In this document: positions 18,790-28,002 of the stretch, piece after piece
How positions within the stretch are numbered: the stretch's first letter is position 1
Layout: each line of letters begins with the position of its first letter
Assembly: GCF_028290435.1 (NCBI RefSeq)
Contig: NZ_JAQGJV010000025.1
Span: 33,349-97,348 of the forward strand
From: Devosia sp.
GTDB lineage: Bacteria; Pseudomonadota; Alphaproteobacteria; Rhizobiales; Devosiaceae
Direction: 5' to 3'
DNA: 64,000 bases
The notes under the pieces: model-generated
What the model was told of the DNA's origin: nothing
The model's database searches: none
What the model saw: the letters and a program-made list of their open reading frames with translations, nothing else
Made by a program: the position numbers and the translations under genes

Positions 18790-19944
18790 TCAATCTTTCA
18801 GTTCGGACGACCATGGAAAGTTGACGTACTGGTCGCGTGTGTCGGAGCAAGTGTTGCCATACATCTTGAGATAGGAGGCGCGCCGGGCAGGATCGGCAAA
18901 GACAGATGCCGGATCGGCCAGATCGGCCTGGTATTGCACGATATTGTCTGCCGTCAACGCGACGGGAAGGATGTCCATTGCCTGCGGCACGCTCTTGCCG
19001 TCCAGCCAGTCGGCGGCAAATTGGCCCATCGCATAGCCGAACACCGGCGAGGATAGGGCGATGCTGGCCTTGTACGGGCTGTCACCCCTGATGATTTCGG
19101 CCACCCCTTCGGCCTCGCCATCGATGCCGCCCAAAAACTGGTCGGGACGATCCTTGCCGGCGGCCCGCAGAGCATCGAGCGCGCCGAGCACGACGGCATC
19201 GCCGCCCAGGACGACGTCGATATTCGGATTGGCCAAAAGGATCGTATTCATCGTCGCGAACCCGCCCTCCTTGCTTACGGGACTTGGCGCGATATCGGCG
19301 ACGATCGTTACCCCCGGCATGGCGTTGAAGCCGTCCCGCATCGCTTCGAACCGCGGCGTCAGATATTCCATGCTGTCCTGCGTCAGCAGAACCACGTTGG
19401 CCTTGCCGCCGAGATGAGCATTGATGTGGGCGATGGCGGCGTCGGTCAGCGCCTTGCCGGTGGCATATTGCGGTGCGTTGAGCAGCAAGGTCGCCGGAGG
19501 CGGAACGACGGTACCGACGAAAGTGCCTGCCCAGATGGCCTGCTGCAGGCTTTTGCTGATCGCCGTCGGGTCCGAGGATGTCGCGACGAGGCCGCCGACC
19601 TTCGCCTCGCGAAACGCCGCTATCTGCTGCAATGCCTTGGCGACGTCGTCGTCGGTGACACTGTGGCGATATTCAAGGCCCCGATCCTTGGCTGCCATTC
19701 CCAGCCCATAGCCGATGCCCTGCAGGAAATCGCGCCCATTCTCCTGCACATAGGCCAGCACCCGGGAAACGTCTTCCGGCGCCGTGCACGCCGGGGCAGA
19801 GGGATTGAAGGCCGGAAACACCGTGCGCTGCGTGATGCCGGACGGCCCTTCCTGGGCGATTGCGGCAGGGACGCCGATTATCGCGGCGAGCACGAGAGCC
19901 AGAGGTACGACAAGGCGCCGGCGAACACTTCGATACAATGCCAT
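18790..19944 (-). CDS. Periplasmic sugar-binding protein (type I fold), sensor-linked
   Basis: A 384-residue binding protein with an N-terminal signal peptide (RRRLVVPLALVLAAIIG..., cleavage near AIA-QE). The mature part shows an RbsB-like two-lobe pattern: NGRDFLQGIGYGLGMAAKDR, VGGLVATSSDPTAISKSLQQ and DVVLGGDAVVLGALDALRAA. The ATG at 19944 follows GAGGGACGA. It lies 68 bases downstream of a histidine-kinase gene on the same strand, and no ABC permease or ATPase is adjacent. It may present a ligand to the kinase rather than to a transporter, as ChvE does for VirA. That role is an inference. Confidence 0.82.
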   Translation of the reverse strand: MALYRSVRRRLVVPLALVLAAIIGVPAAIAQEGPSGITQRTVFPAFNPSAPACTAPEDVSRVLAYVQENGRDFLQGIGYGLGMAAKDRGLEYRHSVTDDDVAKALQQIAAFREAKVGGLVATSSDPTAISKSLQQAIWAGTFVGTVVPPPATLLLNAPQYATGKALTDAAIAHINAHLGGKANVVLLTQDSMEYLTPRFEAMRDGFNAMPGVTIVADIAPSPVSKEGGFATMNTILLANPNIDVVLGGDAVVLGALDALRAAGKDRPDQFLGGIDGEAEGVAEIIRGDSPYKASIALSSPVFGYAMGQFAADWLDGKSVPQAMDILPVALTADNIVQYQADLADPASVFADPARRASYLKMYGNTCSDTRDQYVNFPWSSELKD

Positions 19945-20012
19945 TCGTCCCTCGCCGCCACGCCGATCGCGTGTCTCTTTGGCGGACCTTTTCACATATT
20001 CAGCTAGCCGGT

Positions 20013-21368
20013 CTACTGTACCGCAGCGGACGAAGTCGATTTCGGCGTGAACATGAGGTGAGCCGCAGTGCCCGGCTGGCGAGGGCGGTATTCGATCGTT
20101 GCCGACAGGCTCATGCACATCGCCTTGACGATGCGGGTCCCCACGCCAGTCCCCTTGGCCGGCGCACCCTCAGCGCGGCCGACACCATCGTCTTCGACGG
20201 TCAGTTCGATCTGTTCGCCGGCCTTGGCGAGCCGAACACGGACCTCGCCGACACCGTCGGGATAGGCATATTTGAACGCATTGGTCACCAACTCGGTGAT
20301 GATCACGCCCAGGCTGATGCTCGCGTCGGTATCGAGGTCGATCGGCTCGATAGCGAAGGACAAGGACACCCCATGCCCCTGGCCGCGCAGTGACGTGCTC
20401 AGGTGTTCCAGCAATCCCGTGAGGTATTCATCGAGCTGCACAGACCGCACATCGGCAGAGCCATAGAGCCGCTTATGCACCAGCGAGATGGCGAAGATGC
20501 GCTCCTGCGTTTCCGCCAATGCGTCCTTGGCGACCTGGTCGGCGACCGCCCGCGATTGCAGCGTAATCAATGACGATACAAGCGACAGGCTATTGGCCAC
20601 GCGATGGTTGACCTCAGCCAGCAAAACGCCGGCCCGGTCCCGCTCGATCGCCAGATCCGCCGTTCGGGTCGAGACGCGCCGCTCAAGCTCGTTGTTGAGT
20701 GCGGTGACCTCGTTGCCCGTGGCGCGCAGTTCTCGCGTATATCGCGTGATGCCATAGGCCGCTCCGCCAACCACCGCGACAATGACCAGTGCGCCGATCC
20801 CCGAGACAAGGCGAAGCCATGCCGCATTGGCGCTCTGTTCGGCGACGCCGGCCGTCAGCCGGCTATCGGCCATGCCGATGATGCCGGCGAAGAACACGTT
20901 GGCTTCGTCGGTCAGCGCTTTGCCGCTGTTCGTGCGGATGATGGCGATGACGTCGTCATCCCGCCCGTCCCGCTTCAGGGCAATGGTACGATCGAACTCA
21001 TCGAATTTGGTCGCGAGGATTTCCGACAGCCGGCTGAGCGTCGCGTCCGCGTTGGGGTAGGGGAGCAACAGGGATTGCAGGGCCAGCAGGTATCGCTGGT
21101 CCTGCGCCTTGGCCGACTGGTATGGCGCAAGGTAGATTTCATTGCCGGTAATGATGAAGCCGCGCTGGCTGGATTCCGCAGTCTGCATGGCACTGCGCAG
21201 TTCCACCGCGGCGACGCGCGTATCGCGGGCGGCCATCGCATCGGCAAAATAGGCCTGTGCCCGTTCCCCCAGCCAGAAGTTCATTCCGACGATAGCCATG
21301 AGGGCCAGGAACCCGACAAGCAGGAACACGGATGTTGAGCGGATAAGCTGTCGAGTGGACGTGGGCAT
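20013..21368 (-). CDS. CHASE3-domain sensor histidine kinase (HisKA_2 family)
   Basis: A 451-residue membrane kinase. A first membrane helix (about 12-32) precedes a periplasmic four-helix CHASE3 domain containing ESSQRGFIITGNEIYL, and a second helix lies near 188-208. The phosphoacceptor region is AEVNHRVANSLSLVSSLI with H255, typical of HisKA_2 kinases (LxxEVxHRVxNxL). The ATPase domain has the N box ITELVTNAFKYAYPDG and DDGVG. The ATG at 21368 is preferred over an adjoining TTG. No response regulator is encoded nearby, so its output partner is elsewhere. It is probably co-transcribed with the sugar-binding protein. Confidence 0.88.
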   Translation of the reverse strand: MPTSTRQLIRSTSVFLLVGFLALMAIVGMNFWLGERAQAYFADAMAARDTRVAAVELRSAMQTAESSQRGFIITGNEIYLAPYQSAKAQDQRYLLALQSLLLPYPNADATLSRLSEILATKFDEFDRTIALKRDGRDDDVIAIIRTNSGKALTDEANVFFAGIIGMADSRLTAGVAEQSANAAWLRLVSGIGALVIVAVVGGAAYGITRYTRELRATGNEVTALNNELERRVSTRTADLAIERDRAGVLLAEVNHRVANSLSLVSSLITLQSRAVADQVAKDALAETQERIFAISLVHKRLYGSADVRSVQLDEYLTGLLEHLSTSLRGQGHGVSLSFAIEPIDLDTDASISLGVIITELVTNAFKYAYPDGVGEVRVRLAKAGEQIELTVEDDGVGRAEGAPAKGTGVGTRIVKAMCMSLSATIEYRPRQPGTAAHLMFTPKSTSSAAVQ

Positions 21369-21748
21369 CAATGCTTTTCTGCCCTATTCCACGCTGTCGC
21401 GCCATGGCTCAGTCTGGCAGTAGATGTGGAAAGAGAAATCTCTACCAGCGTGCGACATTGCTGATGGCATTAATCAAAAGACATCGCTCGGCGAGGTCTC
21501 GATCGGGGTTAGCATAAAGTATCTGGGCGGTCGGCAGCATCCGACCCCATTCCGGTCATTTGCGGCAGAATTTCGAGATCCAACGAGCAGTCGTTCAGTG
21601 TAGTGGATCTGGGATCTCGATTGGTCGTTGGCGGGTTCCACTGCGCTTTGAACCCGCTGACGGGTCGGCTAATGGGCACCGACCAGAGCCTCCGAATACG
21701 CTTCTGATACGATCAGAGGCCGTTTCAAGCTGCCAGGAAAACCTCACG
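21369..21748. other. Gap without recognisable gene
   Basis: About 380 bases between the kinase start and the end of the GntR gene on the same strand. It should contain the kinase promoter, but no clear -35/-10 pair was found. A short hairpin (AGAGA/TCTCT near 21431-21441) is the only structure noticed. Confidence 0.4.
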
Positions 21749-22510
21749 TCACTTGGCGGAAAACGTCTCCAGCACCGAGACGAAGGTGTGGCGGTCGCCT
21801 TGCGATTGGGTGAGGCGGACGCGGCTTTCGATGTCGACCAAGTGCTCGTCCATCAGCTTCTGAGCCAGTTTGACGTCGCGCTTGCGGATAGCGGCGACGA
21901 TATTGTGATGGTGATCGGCGCCCCAGTCGTCGCGCTTTTCTTCTTCGTAGAGAACCATGACCAGCGATAGGCGCGCGGTGACGTTGTTGAACAGTTCGGT
22001 CAAAACGTCATTGCCGCCTAGCCGCGCCAGTTCGAGATGAAATTGGCCGGACAGGCCATGACCAGCCGCTTGGCCGTCGACATCGTAGAGGCGCTTTTCT
22101 TCTTCGTTGAGCGTGTCGAGCTGGTCGAGGTCGGCTTCGGTCGCCCGTGCCACAACCCGCTCGATGGTCGCATGCTCGAGCGTGCGGCGGGCCTCGAACA
22201 ATTGCGTGGCCTCTTCGATGGAGGGCTCCGCCACGAAGGTGCCGCGGTTGCGCTTGCGCTCCAGCAGATGGTCGCGCTGCAGGATGCCCAGGGCGCCGCG
22301 GACGACGGTGCGGCTGACGCCGAAATGCTCGGCGATAGCATCTTCCAGAATCTTGGTGCCGGGCTTCAATGCACCATTGCCGATCGCGGCGGCCAGCGTC
22401 GCGCAGATGCGGTTGGTGACGTCATCGCCGACATCCATGCCATCCACTTCTGCTTCGATCGCCTTGACGTGGGGCTTCGGTCGGGTCGCTGATACGGGTC
22501 GTTTGGCCAT
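21749..22510 (-). CDS. GntR-family regulator with FCD domain
   Basis: A 253-residue regulator. The winged helix spans about residues 30-95 (ICATLAAAIGNGALKPGTKI, FGVSRTVVRGALGILQRDHL). The C-terminal all-helical FCD domain (about 100-235) keeps metal/ligand-binding histidines, for example in GQFHLELARLGGN and DHHHNIVAAI. It diverges from the six-gene transport and catabolic operon starting at 22741 and is its most likely local regulator. The 230-base region between them is A/T-rich with several ATACG-like repeats that may be its operators. Confidence 0.87.
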   Translation of the reverse strand: MAKRPVSATRPKPHVKAIEAEVDGMDVGDDVTNRICATLAAAIGNGALKPGTKILEDAIAEHFGVSRTVVRGALGILQRDHLLERKRNRGTFVAEPSIEEATQLFEARRTLEHATIERVVARATEADLDQLDTLNEEEKRLYDVDGQAAGHGLSGQFHLELARLGGNDVLTELFNNVTARLSLVMVLYEEEKRDDWGADHHHNIVAAIRKRDVKLAQKLMDEHLVDIESRVRLTQSQGDRHTFVSVLETFSAK

Positions 22511-22688
22511 GAGACTCTCGGACTTGAATGCCTAGCTTTATTGCATATTGGCGCCTCTTTGTGCACCACTTAATGCGATACGACATACGAACATAGTTTC
22601 GCAAATAGTTACGCATGAATACGCGCATACTGTAAAACCTTAGATATATCAAAATACTAAGCCAATAATTGTCCCGAAATTTTTGACT

Positions 22689-22704
22689 TGGCACGCTGAT
22701 TGCA
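22689..22704 (+). promoter_or_regulatory. Sigma-54 (RpoN) promoter of the PotABCD-like operon
   Basis: TGGCACGCTGATTGCA matches the -24/-12 consensus TGGCACG-N4-TTGCW exactly, preceded by the preferred pyrimidine. The -24 GG is at 22690-22691 and the -12 GC at 22702-22703, predicting transcription from about 22715. This favours the ATG at 22741 as the start of the first gene over an in-frame TTG at 22705. It implies activation by an enhancer-binding protein encoded elsewhere, perhaps a nitrogen regulator. Confidence 0.75.
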
Positions 22705-22740
22705 TTGCTGGTTGCAACCGAACGCAACACAAGAACTCCA

Positions 22741-23865
22741 ATGGCAACCCAATCCGGCGCTCTTCTGGTTGACGGACTAACCCACTCCTACGGGGGCGAA
22801 TTGGCGATCCAGGACGTCTCTTTCGATATCGCTCCCGGCGAGATCGTCGCGCTGCTCGGACCGAGCGGCTGCGGCAAGTCGACGGTGCTGCGCGCCATTG
22901 CCGGGCTGATCCAGCCGGCACAGGGCCAGATCATGCTGGCCGGCAAGCATTTGGGCGGTGTCGCCGCCCGGGAGCGCGGCATCGGCATGGTGTTCCAGAA
23001 TTACGCGCTGTTTCCGCACCTGACTGTCGAAGAGAACGTCGCCTATCCGCTGGCTTGCCAACACGTCCCCAAGGCCGCCCGGAAAGAGCGTGTTCGCGAA
23101 TTGCTGGCGCTGATCCAGCTCGATGGCTTCGGCCGGCGCCTGCCGCGCGAACTGTCCGGTGGGCAACAGCAACGCGTGGCCGTAGCCCGCGCTCTTGCTG
23201 CCAGCCCCGCGCTGCTGCTGCTGGACGAACCATTCGGCGCCCTCGACCGCGCACTGCGCTTCGACCTGCAGGTGGAAATGCTGCGGCTGCAGAAATCGGT
23301 GGGCATCACCACGCTGATCGTGACGCACGATCAGGAAGAGGCACAAAGCCTCGCCAGCCGTCTCGTGCTGATGAACAAGGGCCATGTCGAGCAGATCGAT
23401 ACGCCCTCCACTGTCTACGACCGCCCCAAGACCCTCTTCGTCAACAGCTTCATCGGACAGGCCAACCAGCTTCGCGCGACGGTCGTCGAGACCAAAGCCG
23501 AAAGCGCTGTGCTCAAGCTCGACGCCTCCGGTTCGAGCCTGACGCTGGCGCGGCGGTTGGATTACGCGGTCGGCGTCCGGATCGTGCTGACCTGCCGGCC
23601 CGAACAGGTCTCTGTTCATGCCGCGGCTACGGCCACCAGCCTCCCGGCGCGCCTGATCGTCTCGGTCCCCCTCGGCCCGACCCTGGTCCACGACCTCGAA
23701 CTCGCCGACGGCACCCAGGTCCGCGCCAGCCAGATGCGCTCCGGGGCGGCCTTCGTGCCCTCTCTTGGCGACCAGGTCCACGTCACCATAGACGCGGATC
23801 ACTGCCACGTGTTTCCCGTCCACTCCATCTCCCCGTCTGAACTCAACAAAGGTGCAAAACTATGA
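22741..23865 (+). CDS. ABC transporter ATP-binding protein (PotA/spermidine-putrescine type)
   Basis: A 374-residue ATPase. It has Walker [11 protein letters not shown]-loop [12 protein letters not shown], signature LSGGQQQRVAVARA, Walker B LLLDEPFGALD, and the H-loop in VTHDQEE. The C-terminal part is a TOBE domain, as in PotA and related polyamine, opine or iron importers (FVNSFIGQANQL at the junction). It is the first gene of a six-gene unit; its stop overlaps the binding-protein start (ATGA). The ribosome-binding site is weak, but the sigma-54 promoter position supports this start. Confidence 0.88.
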   Translation: MATQSGALLVDGLTHSYGGELAIQDVSFDIAPGEIVALLGPSGCGKSTVLRAIAGLIQPAQGQIMLAGKHLGGVAARERGIGMVFQNYALFPHLTVEENVAYPLACQHVPKAARKERVRELLALIQLDGFGRRLPRELSGGQQQRVAVARALAASPALLLLDEPFGALDRALRFDLQVEMLRLQKSVGITTLIVTHDQEEAQSLASRLVLMNKGHVEQIDTPSTVYDRPKTLFVNSFIGQANQLRATVVETKAESAVLKLDASGSSLTLARRLDYAVGVRIVLTCRPEQVSVHAAATATSLPARLIVSVPLGPTLVHDLELADGTQVRASQMRSGAAFVPSLGDQVHVTIDADHCHVFPVHSISPSELNKGAKL

Positions 23866-24899
23866 ATGAATTCCGACTGAATCGACGCATGTTCGGCATG
23901 CTGGTCGCCGGCGCTGCCGCTTCCAGCCTGCTCCCCTCCATGGCCCGGGCCAGCGGCGGCCTCGTCGCCGCAACCTTTCCCGGCTCCTGGGAAGATGCCT
24001 ACCGCTCGGTGCTGACGCCGCTGGTCAAGGCCGCCGGTTATGACCTGACCGTCGCGCCCGCTCTGTCGCAGGACCAGTTGACCAAGGTCATGGCCAGCCC
24101 CGGTGCCCCGGCTTTCGATACGCTGTTGATCTCGCCCGGCCAGATGGCCATCGCCATCGAGAACGACCTGATCGTCAAGATCGACCCGACCCGCCTCAAG
24201 AACTGGTCCAAGCTCGCGCCGGCCTTCCAGGGCGAATACGGCCCGACCGTCACCGTGCAGATCGACGGCATCGTCTACAATCCCGATGTGGTTCCCAAGC
24301 CCAAGGGCTATCGCGACCTGTTCGAAAACCCGGCCTATGCGGGCAAGGTGTCGTGGACGGGCTTTGACTCCAACACCGCTGTGATGGCCTATACCCAGAT
24401 CGCCCAGATCTTCGGCACCGGCCCCGACGACATGGACGCCGTGTTCAAGCTGTTCAAGGACAATGCCGATCTGCGCGCCGGCGTGACCGACACCACCAAC
24501 CACCAGATGGCGCTGTACCAACAGGGCGAAATCGCCGTGTTCATGGGCTCGACCAACAATGTGGCCCATCTCAAGTCGCTCGGCCTCAACGCCGAATTCG
24601 TGCAGCCCGAGACCGGCTCGCCGGCCTCCCCGGTCAATATCCACCTGACCAAGGGCTCAGCCAATGTCGACGCCGCCTATGCCTATATGGACGCCGCTCT
24701 CGATGCCGGCGCCCAGGCGACCTTCGAAGCCCCGCCAACCGAAATGTTCCCGACCAATTCGGACGTGGAACTGACGCCCAATATCTCCTCGGTCCTGACC
24801 CGCGACCAGGTTGCGGGCCTCGCCTATCCCGACTGGGTCAGCATCAACAAATACCGCGACGAATGGACCAGCACCTTCATCGCCCTGATCGCGTCGTGA
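23862..24899 (+). CDS. ABC transporter substrate-binding protein (PotD-like)
   Basis: A 345-residue extracellular solute-binding protein. The N-terminus RRMFGMLVAGAAASSLLPSM resembles a twin-arginine or Sec signal peptide with cleavage near ARA-SG. The mature protein resembles PotD-type proteins: AATFPGSWEDAYRSVLTPLV, VQIDGIVYNPDVV, and C-terminal PDWVSINKYRDEWT. The substrate is unknown; polyamine-like or other nitrogenous compounds fit the family and the sigma-54 promoter. It is coupled by a four-base overlap to the ATPase. Confidence 0.86.
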   Translation: MNEFRLNRRMFGMLVAGAAASSLLPSMARASGGLVAATFPGSWEDAYRSVLTPLVKAAGYDLTVAPALSQDQLTKVMASPGAPAFDTLLISPGQMAIAIENDLIVKIDPTRLKNWSKLAPAFQGEYGPTVTVQIDGIVYNPDVVPKPKGYRDLFENPAYAGKVSWTGFDSNTAVMAYTQIAQIFGTGPDDMDAVFKLFKDNADLRAGVTDTTNHQMALYQQGEIAVFMGSTNNVAHLKSLGLNAEFVQPETGSPASPVNIHLTKGSANVDAAYAYMDAALDAGAQATFEAPPTEMFPTNSDVELTPNISSVLTRDQVAGLAYPDWVSINKYRDEWTSTFIALIAS

Positions 24900-24905
24900 C
24901 CTGAC

Positions 24906-25733
24906 ATGAGATCGAGCGGTTTCCCATATTTGCTACCGATGTTGCTCCTGTCGGTCGTCTTTTTTGCGACGCCGCTCGGTCTCCTGCTCGCCTTCAGTTT
25001 CGCCGGACCAACCGGCGTAACGTTGGACAATTTTGCCGAATTCTTCGGCGATCCGTTCAACTTCAAAGTGCTGACCAATACCATGCGGCTGGGCTTCGAG
25101 ACGGTGATCGGCACGACCTTGTTGGGCATTCCGATTGGCCTCTTCTACTGGCACAGCGGGCGGCGGATGCGGCAGGTCGTGGTGTTCCTGTCGCTGATCC
25201 CGATGCTGACCAGCAATGTGGTGCGCACCTTCGCCTGGATCGTCATTCTCAGCCGCCAGGGCCCGATCAGCCAGGCCTTGCTGGGCCTCGGCCTGACCGG
25301 CGCGCCGACCAGCCTGCTATCCACCGAATTCGGCCTGTTGCTGGCGATGGTCCAGATCGACCTGCCGCTGATCATCCTGCCGCTGGTCGCCATTCTGGCC
25401 CGCACCAGCCGGCAACTGCCCGAAGCCGCCGAAGTCGCGGGCGCCGGTCACTGGCGCATCTTGGTGACGGTCCTGTTGCCGATGATGCTGCCCGGATTGC
25501 TCGCCGGTTGGATCCTCGTCTTTGCCAGCACCAGCGCCTCCTACGTGACGCAGGCCGCGATTGGCGGGGCCCGCAACGTCTATGTGCCGCAGTTGATCAC
25601 CCGCCAGGTCGGCGTGCTGTTCAACTGGCCGCTGGCCTCGGCCATCGCCATGGTCCTGCTGCTTTCGACCGGTGCCTTGCTGATGGCTCTGGCGCTGATT
25701 TCCCGTCATCGGAGGCTCGTCGGTCATGCGTGA
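24906..25733 (+). CDS. ABC transporter permease (PotB-like)
   Basis: A 275-residue inner-membrane permease with six hydrophobic segments and the EAA-like loop LPEAAEVAGAGHWRILVTVL (about residues 172-191). It starts six bases after the binding-protein stop and overlaps the second permease by eight bases. With that permease it forms the membrane part of the PotABCD-like importer. Confidence 0.87.
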   Translation: MRSSGFPYLLPMLLLSVVFFATPLGLLLAFSFAGPTGVTLDNFAEFFGDPFNFKVLTNTMRLGFETVIGTTLLGIPIGLFYWHSGRRMRQVVVFLSLIPMLTSNVVRTFAWIVILSRQGPISQALLGLGLTGAPTSLLSTEFGLLLAMVQIDLPLIILPLVAILARTSRQLPEAAEVAGAGHWRILVTVLLPMMLPGLLAGWILVFASTSASYVTQAAIGGARNVYVPQLITRQVGVLFNWPLASAIAMVLLLSTGALLMALALISRHRRLVGHA

Positions 25734-26550
25734 TCATATTGCCCGCCGCCTGCCGGTCTGGCTCTATTGGGCCTTCGTCTTTGGCCTTGGCGGGTTGGCG
25801 CTGGTCTATCTCGTCGCGCCCATCGTCATCGCGTTGATGATGTCGTTCACCGATGGACAGACGCTGAAGTTTCCGCCGCAGGGCTTCTCGCTGCGCTGGT
25901 ATCAGGCACTGCTCGATCCGCTGGTGTCCGGCACTGAACACATCGCTGCCTTCAATTCGTTCAAGATCGCCGTGCTTGCCGTGATCGGCTCCCTACTGTT
26001 TGCGGTCCCCGCCAGCATCGGCATGGCGCGCACCAAGGGCCGTTCGGCCAATGTGCTCGAACCGTTGCTGCTGGCCCCATTGGTCCTGCCCAGCCTCGTC
26101 TATGGTTTGGCCGCGTTGATCGTCGCCAATTTCATCGGCATCAGGCCGTCGCTCTGGTTGACCGTCGCCGGGCACATCGTGGTGTTCGGACCGCTGATGT
26201 ACCGCGCCACCTCCGTCGTAGCCCAGGGCCTCGATCCATCCCTCGAGGAAGCATCCACCACCATGGGCGCCTCCAGCCTCACCACCCTGCGGCGGGTCAT
26301 CCTGCCGCTGCTGGTGCCCGGCATCATGGCCGGCGCGTTCCTCGTCTTCATCGAGTCGCTCGACAACGTCTCGATCTCGCTGTTCCTCGCCGACCCGCAA
26401 ACCACCGTCCTGCCGCTACGCATGTTCGCGCTGATCCAGGAATCGCTCGATCCGCGGGTGGCGGCGATATCCGGCATCCTGATCGTGGTCACCTTTGTGG
26501 GCGTCCTCATCGGCAACCGGCTGTTCGGGCCGTCCCGTCCCAAAACCTAA
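25726..26550 (+). CDS. ABC transporter permease (PotC-like)
   Basis: A 274-residue permease with six membrane segments and the EAA loop LEEASTTMGASSLTTLRRVI (about residues 173-192). FIESLDNVSISLFL near residue 210 is typical of PotC-type permeases. The ATG at 25726 lies inside the end of the previous gene, so translation is coupled. Confidence 0.87.
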   Translation: MRDHIARRLPVWLYWAFVFGLGGLALVYLVAPIVIALMMSFTDGQTLKFPPQGFSLRWYQALLDPLVSGTEHIAAFNSFKIAVLAVIGSLLFAVPASIGMARTKGRSANVLEPLLLAPLVLPSLVYGLAALIVANFIGIRPSLWLTVAGHIVVFGPLMYRATSVVAQGLDPSLEEASTTMGASSLTTLRRVILPLLVPGIMAGAFLVFIESLDNVSISLFLADPQTTVLPLRMFALIQESLDPRVAAISGILIVVTFVGVLIGNRLFGPSRPKT

Positions 26551-26595
26551 ACCAGATCGTCGCCCCAAGACGACGCAACACAGAAAGTCTCTCCC

Positions 26596-28002
26596 GTGAA
26601 TACCCACAACACCGCCTCCATGGCGTCGCTCCTTGCCGGCTTCGAGCCCGATTTCGACTTCGTGGCGCCCCCGCCGCTGCCCGAGGCCGAATTTGCCGAG
26701 CGCCTGCGCCGCATCCGCCGCGAAGCGGTCATTGCCGGACATGACGCTGTGGTCGTGCACACCGACATGGTTGGCTGGTTCCACACCTCCAACGCCTATC
26801 TCCGCTACATCTGCGACTGGATGCGCGAAGGCGTGCTGATCATTCCTACCGATAGCGACAAAGGCCTGATCCTGCTGTCGTTCTTCACCCAATCGGTCAT
26901 CCTGCCGCCGGGCGGCGAGCCCATGCTGATCGACCAACTCTGGCAGATCGGCGCCATCGGCCGCGAATATGCCGATCGGCCTGGTTCCTCGACGGTCAAG
27001 ACCGCCGAAGCCTGCGCCAAGATGCTGGGCGACCTCGGCCTCAGCACGGGGCAGATTGGCCGACTCGGCGACCGCACCAGCAGTGAATTTTATGGCTATT
27101 TGACCGAGTTGATGCCCAAGGCCAAGTTCGTCGCCGACAACGCCATCATCGACCGCATGCAGAAAATCCGTTCGCCCCGCGAAGTCGAGATGTTCCGCGC
27201 CGCAGCGCAACTGATCTCCATCGGCACCCAAGCCGCCTATCACGTGGCCAAGCCCGGTGTCACCGATGCCGAAATTTATGCTGCCTTCACCTGGGCGCAA
27301 CTGGCACGCGGCGGCGAGACCGGCGACGGCTACCAGATCGGCATCAACGAATACGGCACCCATTGCGGCAAGCCCTATGGCCACGTCGTGCGGCCCGGCG
27401 ACCTGATCAACCTCTACATTTCCAACGTCACCTATCGCGGCTACACCGCCCAGACTGCCCGCATGATCGCCGTCGGCGAAATCACTGCCCATCAGGAAGA
27501 CGTGCTCGCCGCCTGCACCGACGGCGTCAAGCGCGCCGAAAAACTCATCAAGCCGGGCGCCCTGATCAGCGACGTCAACAATGCCGCTTTCGAGCCCTAT
27601 ATCGAGCGCGGTTTCCTCACCGCCCCCGATGCCCGCACCATGCCCTACAACTGGGCATCGGCCGAGGATGGCGGGCCGCGCCTGATCGGCAAGCAATACG
27701 TCAAGGACGTGGACTGGGAAGCGCAGGGCCGCACGCTGAACCACGTTTACCCGGCAACGCAGGGCCCGCATAATCCGAACCTCGGCCACTCCGTCGGTAT
27801 GGCGGGGTCGCAGAACAGCTTCAACGTTTCATCCCACAATTACGACCGGTTGGAAGAAGGCATGATCTTCGTACTGCACACCCAATGGCTGGAACCGCTC
27901 TCGGCCGGCTGCAATGTCGGCGATTGCTATCTGGTCACCGCCGATGGCTTCGAAAACCTCAGCCGCCACACGCCACTCGAAACCCATCGGGTCGCCGTCT
28001 GA
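26596..28002 (+). CDS. M24-family (pita-bread) hydrolase, creatinase-like, metal ligands not conserved
   Basis: A 468-residue protein with a creatinase N-terminal domain (about 35-190) and a C-terminal M24 domain (about 200-450). Xaa-Pro peptidases of this fold bind two metals through D, D, H, E, E. Here the first two positions are Y274 (in LINLYIS) and Q286 (in GYTAQTARM), and the first glutamate position is H428 (MIFVLHTQW); only the GHSVGM histidine (H398) remains. This resembles creatinase, which works without metal; H256 (in GTHCGKPYGH) aligns with its catalytic histidine. A C-N hydrolase acting on the imported compound is the best guess. The GTG start at 26596 is followed four bases after its stop region by an overlapping flavin-protein gene. 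Confidence 0.8.
   Translation: MNTHNTASMASLLAGFEPDFDFVAPPPLPEAEFAERLRRIRREAVIAGHDAVVVHTDMVGWFHTSNAYLRYICDWMREGVLIIPTDSDKGLILLSFFTQSVILPPGGEPMLIDQLWQIGAIGREYADRPGSSTVKTAEACAKMLGDLGLSTGQIGRLGDRTSSEFYGYLTELMPKAKFVADNAIIDRMQKIRSPREVEMFRAAAQLISIGTQAAYHVAKPGVTDAEIYAAFTWAQLARGGETGDGYQIGINEYGTHCGKPYGHVVRPGDLINLYISNVTYRGYTAQTARMIAVGEITAHQEDVLAACTDGVKRAEKLIKPGALISDVNNAAFEPYIERGFLTAPDARTMPYNWASAEDGGPRLIGKQYVKDVDWEAQGRTLNHVYPATQGPHNPNLGHSVGMAGSQNSFNVSSHNYDRLEEGMIFVLHTQWLEPLSAGCNVGDCYLVTADGFENLSRHTPLETHRVAV

Noticed and set aside
22560..22600. Possible NtrC binding site (TGCACC) upstream of the sigma-54 promoter
   Set aside because: Only one half-site is present; the matching GGTGCA half is missing at the required spacing.
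22705..22740. Upstream TTG start for the PotA-like ATPase
   Set aside because: It lies between the sigma-54 -12 element and the predicted transcription start, so it would not be in the mRNA.
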